A stretch of DNA of 64,000 nucleotides, taken from 1-14-2-50-31-20 sp964617555. GTDB lineage: Bacteria; Bacteroidota; Ignavibacteria; Ignavibacteriales; Melioribacteraceae. The notes under the pieces were generated by a model. The model was not told the origin of the DNA. It worked only from the letters and a program-made list of their open reading frames with translations, and searched no databases. Every line of letters begins with the position of its first letter. Position 1 is the first letter of the stretch. Shown here piece by piece: positions 51,992 to 60,210 of the stretch. The stretch lies in NCBI GenBank assembly GCA_964617555.1, contig CAZTYP010000015.1, positions 27,776-91,775 of the forward strand, in the 5' to 3' direction. The translations under genes were made by a program, and so were the position numbers.

Positions 51992-53728
51992 ATGGCAGAA
52001 AGCAAAAAAAATATTTATCCCGAATCATCTCCGCTTGCAATAGCTGTAGGTGTTTTTATAGGTGTATTGATGACGGCAAGTTTTTCATATGCAGCTTTGG
52101 TGCTTGGCTTTTCTACAAACGGTTCGCCTGTAGCGGCCGTGTTAGGATGGGGAATTATGCGGGCAATATTCAAACGGGGTACTATAGTTGAAAACAATAT
52201 TATTCAAACCGTAGCTTCGGGAATAAACACTTCTACCGCCGGTGTTATTTTTACTGTGCCGGTATTGCTTATTAGAGGTGTGGAATTTAATTTTTGGTGG
52301 ATTGCGGCTGCTGCCGTTGCGGGGGCAATACTCGGTGTCGGGTTTATTATTCCTTTGCGTAAGCAAATGATTGATGTTGACCGTTTACGTTTTCCTTCCG
52401 GTACTGCAATTGCAAGTGTTTTACGTTCTCCTGCCGAGGGTATGAAAAAATCGAAACTTCTTCTGTTGGGTGCGGTTATTTCAGCTTCCGTTTATGTGAT
52501 AATACAATTTCCCAAATTGGGTTTGCCTCAAATTATTCCCGCTTCAATAGATTTTACACACTTGTTGGGTATGCCCGAGTATATTTCAAATGTTTGGGCA
52601 ATATCGTTGCTTAGCGTGGGCATTGGTTTTATTGCCGGACGCAACGGACTTTTTGTGCTTGCCGGAGGTATTCTTTCTTATTGGGTTATTGTTCCCGCAG
52701 TAATCTCGTTCGGTTGGATTCCTCGGGAAATATCAATAGAAAATACCGCCTCATATATTCATTCCACAATGACTCGTCCTCTCGGAATAGGAATGTTAAT
52801 AGGTGGTTCATTAATGAGTATTGTTCTGATTGTTCCTGCCATTAAGGCAACTATTAAGAGTTTTAATATAAAATCGATGAAAGAAATCGGTTCTGACGAA
52901 TTACCAATAAAAGTTTTATATACCGTAATTGCAATCGGATTCGTTTTATTCTTTTTGGCTTCGTACTTTACGTCAAGTGTAGGAATTTTTTCCGCAATAT
53001 TAATTTCTGTTGTTAGTACAATTTGGCTTGTGTTTGCTGGTATTATTGTTTCTCAAGCTACGGGAATGACCGATTGGACACCTATTAGCGGCATGTCTTT
53101 AATTGCCGTGGCTTTGCTGATGATGTTTCTTTCCTCCGATGATATTGTTACCGCGGTGTTGATAGGAGCGGCAATTTCCGTAGCAATAGCGGAATGTGCG
53201 GATATGATGCAGGATCTAAAAACCGGTTATCTTGTAGGGAGTCGTCCGGTTAAGCAACAAACAGTACAATTGATTGTTGCGGGAATAGGTCCGATTGTTT
53301 CTCTTAGCGTGATGCTGTTAATTTGGAATTCGGGCGGGGTAGACCCCGTTACCGGAGCACAATTGCCCGGTTTCGGTCCCGGAACAAATATTGAAGCTCC
53401 CCAAGCCGTGGCACTCGGTGCAACTATAGATTCGGTAATTGACGGTAATGTTCCCACATCTAAATTTTTGGCCGGGGGAATAATAGGAGCATTGCTTTCA
53501 TTTACTTCGTTGCCCGGGCTTGGAGTGATTATCGGTATTTCGATGTACCTCTCAATCAAATATATTTTACCATATGGATTGGGGAGTTTACTTAGTATAA
53601 TTCTTGCACGGCGTAAAGGAAAAGATTGGACGGAAAAATGGGGTGTACCGTTCTCAGCAGGATTAATTGTAGGAGAAGCTCTTTTAATTATTGTTTTTGC
53701 AATGTTAACCGTTGCGGGGGTGTTGTAA
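51992..53728 (+). CDS. OPT-family oligopeptide transporter
   Basis: A 578-residue inner-membrane protein with about 14 hydrophobic helices. It opens SSPLAIAVGVFIGVLMTASF with YAALVLGFSTNGSPVAAVLG, and has the conserved QTVASGINTSTAGVIFTVP, DRLRFPSGTAIASVLRSPAE and LLSFTSLPGLGVIIGISMYL stretches of the bacterial OPT group. It would take up short peptides or metal-chelate complexes with protons. It lies six bases after the PorV-like gene. Its stop codon overlaps the ATG of the next gene (TAATG), starting a run of coupled genes. Confidence 0.9.
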   Translation: MAESKKNIYPESSPLAIAVGVFIGVLMTASFSYAALVLGFSTNGSPVAAVLGWGIMRAIFKRGTIVENNIIQTVASGINTSTAGVIFTVPVLLIRGVEFNFWWIAAAAVAGAILGVGFIIPLRKQMIDVDRLRFPSGTAIASVLRSPAEGMKKSKLLLLGAVISASVYVIIQFPKLGLPQIIPASIDFTHLLGMPEYISNVWAISLLSVGIGFIAGRNGLFVLAGGILSYWVIVPAVISFGWIPREISIENTASYIHSTMTRPLGIGMLIGGSLMSIVLIVPAIKATIKSFNIKSMKEIGSDELPIKVLYTVIAIGFVLFFLASYFTSSVGIFSAILISVVSTIWLVFAGIIVSQATGMTDWTPISGMSLIAVALLMMFLSSDDIVTAVLIGAAISVAIAECADMMQDLKTGYLVGSRPVKQQTVQLIVAGIGPIVSLSVMLLIWNSGGVDPVTGAQLPGFGPGTNIEAPQAVALGATIDSVIDGNVPTSKFLAGGIIGALLSFTSLPGLGVIIGISMYLSIKYILPYGLGSLLSIILARRKGKDWTEKWGVPFSAGLIVGEALLIIVFAMLTVAGVL

Positions 53729-54258
53729 TGAAGAATGTGTTTCTCCTTGTTGGTATTGCATTATCGGTTACGGCTGCGGCATTGTTTGCTTCTCATACCC
53801 CTATTTGTTGGAGCGGGTTTCTTTTTTCCGTTATTGTTATGGCTGTATTGATATGGATGCAAAAGAAAGAACAAAAGAAAAACTATACGGTTGTTGGTAA
53901 AACCGAATATTCGTTACAGCAATTTGAAGAGAATTTAAAAGAATTAATTAAATCCATTAATGAATTAATTGAAAATAAAGAAAATGAAAATTATTTAAAT
54001 AAATTGGAAAATATTATAGAAAAATATATGCCCGATATTGACGAATACAGAATATTTTTAATTAATCAATTGGGAATGGCTGATTATACAAAAATAAGCA
54101 TTCCCTTTTCCAAAGGGGAGCGATTAATTAACAGAAGTATTTCCGCTGCGGTTGACGGTTACTTGGAAGAATCGAAAAACAATATTCTGAAATCGATAAA
54201 TTTTATTGAACTTACAATTTCTGAAATTGGGAAAATAAGAGATGAGCAAAACAACTAA
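53728..54258 (+). CDS. Small membrane protein with a helical cytosolic domain
   Basis: A 176-residue protein not recognised. The ATG overlaps the OPT stop codon by one base, so it is translationally coupled to the transporter. Two hydrophobic helices lie at about 3-20 and 26-43 (LLVGIALSVTAAALFASH, WSGFLFSVIVMAVLIWM). A highly charged helical domain follows (about 60-175; QQFEENLKELIKSINELIEN, KGERLINRSISAAVDGY). Its last 17 bases overlap the HTH gene. It may be a transporter accessory or regulatory subunit; this is inferred from coupling only. Confidence 0.75.
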   Translation: MKNVFLLVGIALSVTAAALFASHTPICWSGFLFSVIVMAVLIWMQKKEQKKNYTVVGKTEYSLQQFEENLKELIKSINELIENKENENYLNKLENIIEKYMPDIDEYRIFLINQLGMADYTKISIPFSKGERLINRSISAAVDGYLEESKNNILKSINFIELTISEIGKIRDEQNN

Positions 54259-55078
54259 TGGCGATAAAGCGATACGACTTGGTAAAAAAATAAGACATGC
54301 AATGAACTCTTACGGTTATACCGTAAAACAATTGGCAAGTAAAACAAAGATAGAATTGCAGACATTGTATTCCATACTTAATGGTCATCATTTACCCAGT
54401 ATTGACAAATTGGAAGCGATATCAAAAGAATTACACTTAAGTATAGATGCTCTTTTGGATATTGAAGTTAACACATTTCCCATTTTTTCTTCTCCTACTC
54501 AGGCCGGTATGTCGTATGCAGAATTTGAAGATATTTGGTTCGGAGAACACGGCGGAGAACGAATTTCTGTTTCACGTAATTTCAGTATTATGAATCAATC
54601 GGTAGAATTAAGAAAAGAGATATTAAAAAATATATACAAGTTTGATAACAAAGAAATTGACGAAGCTCTTAAAGCATTTGAACATCGGAAAAAAATTATA
54701 ACGGAAAAAGAAAAGAGCAGACTGGAAATTGTTGTTAATACCGAAGTGGAAGATTTTATTCGTTGCAGAGAAAGTTTTGACAGAATTGATAAAAAATTAA
54801 TAGGCGAAATGATTGAGGGGATTATCGAACGTCTTGAAAATCATCCTATGAATTTTGAAGTGATTATTATTGAACGTCATCATTTTTTGGTTAATTACGA
54901 AATGATAAATCGTGAAGTAATTCTTTTTGACTTGGGTAGTGTTTTTTTCAGGCAAACACACCCTAAATTATTAGAGCATTTTTTAAAAGAAGTGGAGTTG
55001 CTTAAATTTAAAAACTCCAAAATTAATCAAAGAGATAAAGTAATTAAATATTTAAAAGGATTGTTAAATGAAGTATAA
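54242..55078 (+). CDS. XRE-family HTH regulator with uncharacterised C-terminal domain
   Basis: A 278-residue protein. Residues 12-70 are a Cro/C1-type helix-turn-helix (KKIRHAMNSYGYTVKQLASK, TKIELQTLYSILNGHHLPSI, DKLEAISKELHLSIDALL). The remaining 200 residues are mostly helical, with a beta region near the end (FEVIIIERHHFLVNYEMIN); it is neither a cupin nor an ImmA/IrrE protease. It overlaps the preceding gene by 17 bases and the M20 peptidase by 11, and is likely to regulate this run of genes. Confidence 0.85.
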   Translation: MSKTTNGDKAIRLGKKIRHAMNSYGYTVKQLASKTKIELQTLYSILNGHHLPSIDKLEAISKELHLSIDALLDIEVNTFPIFSSPTQAGMSYAEFEDIWFGEHGGERISVSRNFSIMNQSVELRKEILKNIYKFDNKEIDEALKAFEHRKKIITEKEKSRLEIVVNTEVEDFIRCRESFDRIDKKLIGEMIEGIIERLENHPMNFEVIIIERHHFLVNYEMINREVILFDLGSVFFRQTHPKLLEHFLKEVELLKFKNSKINQRDKVIKYLKGLLNEV

Positions 55079-56222
55079 CGGGGATAGAACTTTGAATGAA
55101 ATTGTTGAGACGGTAGAAACATTGGTCTCATTCAAAACAACCCCCTCGAATTTTACGGAGTTTGAGAGAGCTGTTTATTACATAGAAAATTATTTTAACG
55201 AAGTTCCGGTTAAAATTGCAAAACACTATTTTAATAACTTCCCGGCTCTTTTTATTTCCACAACCGGATTAAAGCATGCGGAAATTTTATTACAAGCCCA
55301 CGTTGATGTCGTAAATGGAAATGATGAACAATTTATTCCCCGTATTAAAAACGGCAAAATGTATGGACGCGGTACTTCCGATATGAAAGGTTTTGTTGCA
55401 GTTGCAATGAAAATCATAAAAGATTTTGCCTTGAGAGGTGGAGAAAACAACATAGCATTAATTCTTACCTTTGATGAGGAAATAGGCAGTGAGAATGGTG
55501 CAAAAAAAATGGCTGAACTTGGTTATACAGGTAACCTGATTATTAATGGTGATGCAGGGTATAACTATGCCGTTATTTACGGAGAAAAAGGGATATTAAA
55601 AATTACATTGGAAGTTGAAGCTTCCCCCGGACGGCATCCATATACTTGGGAAGGTAAAAATGCATTTGAATTGTTAAATGAAGATTATAATTCCATTATA
55701 GATTTATTTAAAGATAAAGAGATTGCAACAGAAGATGATAATTGGCATACAACATATTCTATTTATGATATTGAGTTTAAAAACAGAGAGCAATATCCCC
55801 CTCATTTCGGTAAAGCAAAAATGAATTTTTATTTTACCGAAAATTTAACCGTGGAAGAAATTTTCGAACTTATAAAATCAAAAATACGGCATTGCAAAAT
55901 TGAAAAATTCATTGGAAGTGAACGCGTATATATTAATCCCGAAAGCAAACATGTAAAATTATTGCAAGAGATAATGTCTAATCATTTTGGACGGCAAATA
56001 GATGTGCGAACGGAAAACGGTTCATCCGATGCCCGTTTTTATGCCAATGCCGGTGTGCCGATTGTTGTTCTTAAACCGGTTGGCGAAGACCATCACGGGG
56101 ATAATGAATTTTTGGTCTTGGACCTATTATTACCTTTATATTATACATTAAAAGAATTTATCTTAGTTACATTGGAAAACATAAAAGAGCAATCATTTGT
56201 TGAGGTTAGTAATGGTAAATAA
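55068..56222 (+). CDS. M20-family metallopeptidase (ArgE/DapE-like)
   Basis: A 384-residue zinc amidohydrolase. Metal and catalytic residues are recognisable: H78 and D80 (QAHVDVVNG), D105 (GRGTSDMKGFVAV), E137/E138 (FDEEIGSENGA), D162 (NGDAGYN) and the C-terminal HHGDNE. The dimer and lid region contains SPGRHPYTWEGKNAFELL. M20 relatives release amino acids from peptides or acylated amino acids in the cytosol. It overlaps the HTH gene and, by 11 bases, the downstream lipoprotein gene. The substrate cannot be told. Confidence 0.88.
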   Translation: MKYNGDRTLNEIVETVETLVSFKTTPSNFTEFERAVYYIENYFNEVPVKIAKHYFNNFPALFISTTGLKHAEILLQAHVDVVNGNDEQFIPRIKNGKMYGRGTSDMKGFVAVAMKIIKDFALRGGENNIALILTFDEEIGSENGAKKMAELGYTGNLIINGDAGYNYAVIYGEKGILKITLEVEASPGRHPYTWEGKNAFELLNEDYNSIIDLFKDKEIATEDDNWHTTYSIYDIEFKNREQYPPHFGKAKMNFYFTENLTVEEIFELIKSKIRHCKIEKFIGSERVYINPESKHVKLLQEIMSNHFGRQIDVRTENGSSDARFYANAGVPIVVLKPVGEDHHGDNEFLVLDLLLPLYYTLKEFILVTLENIKEQSFVEVSNGK

Positions 56223-58179
56223 GTTTTTAGGATTTGTTTTACTTCTGTTTTTTCTTGTTGGATGCAGCGGAAAAAAGAAATTTGTTTTTGAAGCCGAAGT
56301 TGTTTATCCGCCGGTTGCCACAATGCAATTAGGCCCGTCCATATTTTTATCCGGTAACGATTTTGAGGAATTGGATATAACGGAAGGAACCCCCGTTAGG
56401 GTAACTGTAAATAATAAAGTGCATGATTTAAGAATTTACAACGGATTCGGGAAAGAAGGGACATTCGGAATACACAAAAAATATTTGAAATATTTTGATA
56501 TTGAGTACAATAAAAAATTTAAAATTATTCTTAATAAAATCAATTCCGATGAAACAGATTTAAAACCGAAACCGATAAAATTTTCCGTTGAAAATTATCA
56601 CGGAAATTTGAATGAATGGAAAAGATATGCTTTCGGTGCACCTCATGGAGATTGTGATTTTGAAACGGGAACTGTTGTTAAAAAAGTAACGGAACTCTAC
56701 GGTATTCCGTCAACTGCCGCATACGGTTGCCGACTTTCGTACAGGGGAATTTGGTACGACTGCAATCGCCCATTAATGAAAAAGCCGAAACCCGGAGGAT
56801 ACGGAGTAATTCCTGAGCGACAATGGAACGGTAAGGCGATTATAAAATATAGAATATACCAAGACAGTGTTTGGGCTAACAATAAAATGCATTACGGCGA
56901 AAGGTTCAAACTTTTTACAAGTTTTCACGGACATGATTTAACGGTAAAATTACCGGACGGTAAACGAATTCAACGCCCCGTAATTGAAGGAATTGGTGTA
57001 GGCTTTTCAAAAAACAATTTACGCAGAATAAAAAAATTCTACTACGATAACAGAAATAAATATTATAAAAATCCGCCCGATTTATATTTCGGGAACTTGC
57101 CTGAAGATTTGGTCTATGAATATGAAGGGGTGCCTTTAACTTTTTTCTATTCCGGTTTAGGTACGCGTACGTACGGCTCTTTAAGAAGCGATTTGGTTGA
57201 ACATGCACTTCATTTCGAGACCCCTAACTCCATGCGGGTAAATCCCGATGTTCAACCGGTAACCGCACGATTGCTGCACGACCTATATTGTTTTGTTAAA
57301 GATTCTATCTTTACTAATGAAAAAACAACGGAAAAAATAACAAGCAAATATACTCAACCGAAAAATATCGGAGCAAAAGCAGAAGTTTCCGGAGGTGAAT
57401 TTCTCTTTGGTGCACCGCCGAATTTTGGGTGGAGCTCCGAACGTCCGCAAAACAAAGTAACACTTTCGCCTTTTCAAATTGATATTTACGAAGTTACAAA
57501 TCAGCAGTATTGCGATTTCTTGAATGAAGTATCGGATAAAAATATGATAAAGGTTGTTAACGGCGATGTTTATACCGGTTATGATATAAAAGACGAAAGA
57601 CTTTATTGCAGAACTTATAAAGCAATCCCTTTCAGTGAAATAGATATTGTAAATGAAAAATTTGTTCCTCGAAAAGGGAGGGAAAATTTTCCGGTTGTTT
57701 TTGTAACATATTACGGAGCCAAGGCATACGCCGAAAGCAAAGGCGAAAGTTTGCCTACCGAAGCCGAATGGGAATATGCTGCTTCGTGGGACGGAAGTAA
57801 AAAATATTTGTACGGAACATCTTGTAACATTTTCAAAGAAGAAAAAGCCAATTACGAAGACACCGGAGATCCGTATGAAAATGCGGATATAATAAAAACA
57901 ACACCGGTCGGTTTTTACCAAGCACAATCCCCAAATGGGTGTAAGGATATGAGCGGTAATGTTTGGGAATGGTGCGAAGATTATTACATCTCCGATGTGC
58001 ACAAAAAATTGAAAGATAAAAATGCAAAAGACCCGCTGGTAACGGAAAAAACAACGATGAAAGTTATAAAAGGAGGTGCATGGAATACCGAAGGACCGGT
58101 TACCTCCGTTACAAAACGTTTGGGAATCAGTCCGGACGTAGCTTTAATTAATTTAGGATTCAGATGTGTAAAACGGTAG
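56212..58179 (+). CDS. Lipoprotein: N-formylglutamate-amidohydrolase-like region plus FGE-like domain
   Basis: A 655-residue lipoprotein (ATG at 56212; lipobox LVGC, Cys18). Residues about 130-385 have an order of motifs like N-formylglutamate amidohydrolases and related Zn hydrolases: GAPHGDCDFETG (142-153), WYDCNRPLM, FTSFHGHDL and LHFETPNSMRVNP. Residues about 390-655 form an FGE/SUMF1-type domain (SGGEFLFGAPPNFGWSSERP, FQIDIYEVTNQQYCDFLNE, LPTEAEWEYAASWDG, MSGNVWEWCEDYY, INLGFRCVKR). The Cys pair used by sulfatase-activating FGE (in GGSYLCHxSYC of known enzymes) is absent, as GGAWNTEG is found there. The first 11 bases overlap the M20 gene. The domain calls are by eye. Confidence 0.72.
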   Translation: MVNKFLGFVLLLFFLVGCSGKKKFVFEAEVVYPPVATMQLGPSIFLSGNDFEELDITEGTPVRVTVNNKVHDLRIYNGFGKEGTFGIHKKYLKYFDIEYNKKFKIILNKINSDETDLKPKPIKFSVENYHGNLNEWKRYAFGAPHGDCDFETGTVVKKVTELYGIPSTAAYGCRLSYRGIWYDCNRPLMKKPKPGGYGVIPERQWNGKAIIKYRIYQDSVWANNKMHYGERFKLFTSFHGHDLTVKLPDGKRIQRPVIEGIGVGFSKNNLRRIKKFYYDNRNKYYKNPPDLYFGNLPEDLVYEYEGVPLTFFYSGLGTRTYGSLRSDLVEHALHFETPNSMRVNPDVQPVTARLLHDLYCFVKDSIFTNEKTTEKITSKYTQPKNIGAKAEVSGGEFLFGAPPNFGWSSERPQNKVTLSPFQIDIYEVTNQQYCDFLNEVSDKNMIKVVNGDVYTGYDIKDERLYCRTYKAIPFSEIDIVNEKFVPRKGRENFPVVFVTYYGAKAYAESKGESLPTEAEWEYAASWDGSKKYLYGTSCNIFKEEKANYEDTGDPYENADIIKTTPVGFYQAQSPNGCKDMSGNVWEWCEDYYISDVHKKLKDKNAKDPLVTEKTTMKVIKGGAWNTEGPVTSVTKRLGISPDVALINLGFRCVKR

Positions 58180-58189
58180 ATAAAATCGG

Positions 58190-60196
58190 ATGAAAATAAA
58201 ACAGATATTCATATTACTAATAATAATTTCTTCAACCCTTTTTGCCAAAGGGGTAAATCGGCAAGAGGTTGCAGATTTTGTATCAGGCTGGTTATCAAAT
58301 AATCAATATGCCTTACATTACGGGATTTATAAAAATAGTGAAGAAGATTTTGTGCTTAAAAATATTATTCCTATATATAGCAACGGTATTGTTGTTTATT
58401 ATGTTGCGGAACTAGAACCCCGCGGGTTTATTATTATTGCAAAAGATAACAGATTAAATCCTGTAATCGGTTATTCAACGGAAATGGATTTTAGTTACGA
58501 TAATGCTGAAGACGATTTTTTCTTGAACGATATTATTGCGGATTTAAATGCAAATCTTTTAAGAATGGAAAAATTGAAAATTTCTGTTGTCAATAACCTT
58601 TGGGAGAGTGGTTCAAATAACTTTATTAATGGAACAGAAGGACTTTACGGACCTTATCTGCAATCCGATTGGGGACAAGCATATGTAAACGGTAGCCCTG
58701 TTTATAATTATTATACTCCGAACAGATGGCCGGCCGGTTGTGTTGCAACTGCCACAGCCCAAATTCTGAATTATTATAAATGGCCTTACCAAGGATACGG
58801 TAGTCACGGTTACTACGATGACGGAAAGTATCATTATGCAAATTTCGGTAAAACCTTTTACGATTGGGCTAATATTTTGGATTTATATACGGACCAATAT
58901 TTTACCACCGATAATCAAGAAGCGGTGGGTTTGCTCGTTTATCATTGTGCTGTTGCATTAAATATGGATTTTGGAGCTGATGGGTCAACTTCAAGCACTT
59001 CCGATGTACCCGGGATTTTACATAGTTATTTCAGAGCAAGCGGGCATTACAAAAGCAAGTCATCAACCGGATTTTGGACGGCAATGCAAAACAATATGAA
59101 AGATGCTCGCCCTGCAATTATATCGATAAAATCATCCGAGTTTTCAACCGGTCATGCAGCGGTTGTTGACGGATATTTTGAAACCAATAATTATTATCAT
59201 GTTAACCCCGGTTGGTACGGGAATAATATCGGGTGGTATAATATTTCCGGCGATTGGAATATGGGCGGATACAATATTGTTATTGGTGCCGTAAAAGGGA
59301 TTGTCCCTTCACCGCAAATAATGGATATGGAAAAAACAAGCGAAAATAGTTTTAAAGTGATATGGAAAACAAGTCGTTACCAAAATGCTGATTATTACGA
59401 ATTGCAACAAGCACGGTCTTCTTCCGGCCCATGGAAAACATTATCGGCTCATATTACAGATTCTACATATCAAATTAATAATGCGGAGCTAGGTTCTTAT
59501 TATTACAAAGTGCGTGCATATCGCGATGGTATATGGTGGGATTTTTCCAAAATAAAAAAGATTCAACTCGGTACGGAAAGAGCGGTTACTTTTCGTGTTG
59601 ATATGACGTATCACCCGTTGGGAGAAAAAGATACTTTGGTTATTCGCGGCAACATTCCTCCCCTTGCAGGAAATGTTAACAGTGTTCCCATGGAAAAGAT
59701 TGATGCTACAAATGTTTATAAACTTAATATTAATTTCGATTACGACTATGTGGGACAAACTTTAATTTACCGTTTCTTTATTCAATCCAAAAACAATTTG
59801 GTTGCCGAAAAGAAAAACCGCGAATACACAATAACAGCCGAGCCGTCTCAAATATTGCCGGTTGTATTTTTTGACGATTATGTAAGCGTTGAAAAAAATG
59901 ATAAATTACCTGTGGAATTTAATCTTGAACAAAATTATCCCAATCCTTTTAATCCGGTAACTACAATAAATTATTCTGTCCCGTCAATGGGAACAAGCCG
60001 CATGTTGTCTGTACCGGTAACATTAAAAGTTTATGACCTGCTTGGTAAAGAAATAGCCACACTTGTTAGCAAAGTACAAACCGAAGGGAATTACAGTGTA
60101 AATTTTAATGCGGAAAATTTACCTTCGGGAATCTATCTGTATAAATTAAATGCAGGTACAAAAGTAAAAACAAAAAAAATGATATTGATAAAATAA
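58190..60196 (+). CDS. Secreted C10-family cysteine peptidase with T9SS sorting domain
   Basis: A 668-residue exported peptidase of the streptopain (C10) family. A signal peptide (MKIKQIFILLIIISSTLFAK) precedes a propeptide (about 20-140; EVADFVSGWLSNNQYAL, FIIIAKDNRLNPVIGYST). The catalytic domain (about 145-365) has C184 in WPAGCVATATAQIL and H322 in TGHAAVVDGYFE. A fibronectin-like module lies at about 378-460, an Ig-like module at about 465-570, and a T9SS type A domain at the C terminus (NLEQNYPNPFNPVTTINYSV). It is the first of three T9SS cargo genes and starts ten bases after the lipoprotein gene. Confidence 0.9.
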   Translation: MKIKQIFILLIIISSTLFAKGVNRQEVADFVSGWLSNNQYALHYGIYKNSEEDFVLKNIIPIYSNGIVVYYVAELEPRGFIIIAKDNRLNPVIGYSTEMDFSYDNAEDDFFLNDIIADLNANLLRMEKLKISVVNNLWESGSNNFINGTEGLYGPYLQSDWGQAYVNGSPVYNYYTPNRWPAGCVATATAQILNYYKWPYQGYGSHGYYDDGKYHYANFGKTFYDWANILDLYTDQYFTTDNQEAVGLLVYHCAVALNMDFGADGSTSSTSDVPGILHSYFRASGHYKSKSSTGFWTAMQNNMKDARPAIISIKSSEFSTGHAAVVDGYFETNNYYHVNPGWYGNNIGWYNISGDWNMGGYNIVIGAVKGIVPSPQIMDMEKTSENSFKVIWKTSRYQNADYYELQQARSSSGPWKTLSAHITDSTYQINNAELGSYYYKVRAYRDGIWWDFSKIKKIQLGTERAVTFRVDMTYHPLGEKDTLVIRGNIPPLAGNVNSVPMEKIDATNVYKLNINFDYDYVGQTLIYRFFIQSKNNLVAEKKNREYTITAEPSQILPVVFFDDYVSVEKNDKLPVEFNLEQNYPNPFNPVTTINYSVPSMGTSRMLSVPVTLKVYDLLGKEIATLVSKVQTEGNYSVNFNAENLPSGIYLYKLNAGTKVKTKKMILIK

Positions 60197-60210
60197 CTAA
60201 CGGAGGAACA

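Noticed and set aside
57376..58179. Sulfatase-activating formylglycine-generating enzyme
   Set aside because: The FGE-like domain lacks the catalytic Cys pair and no sulfatase gene is in the window.
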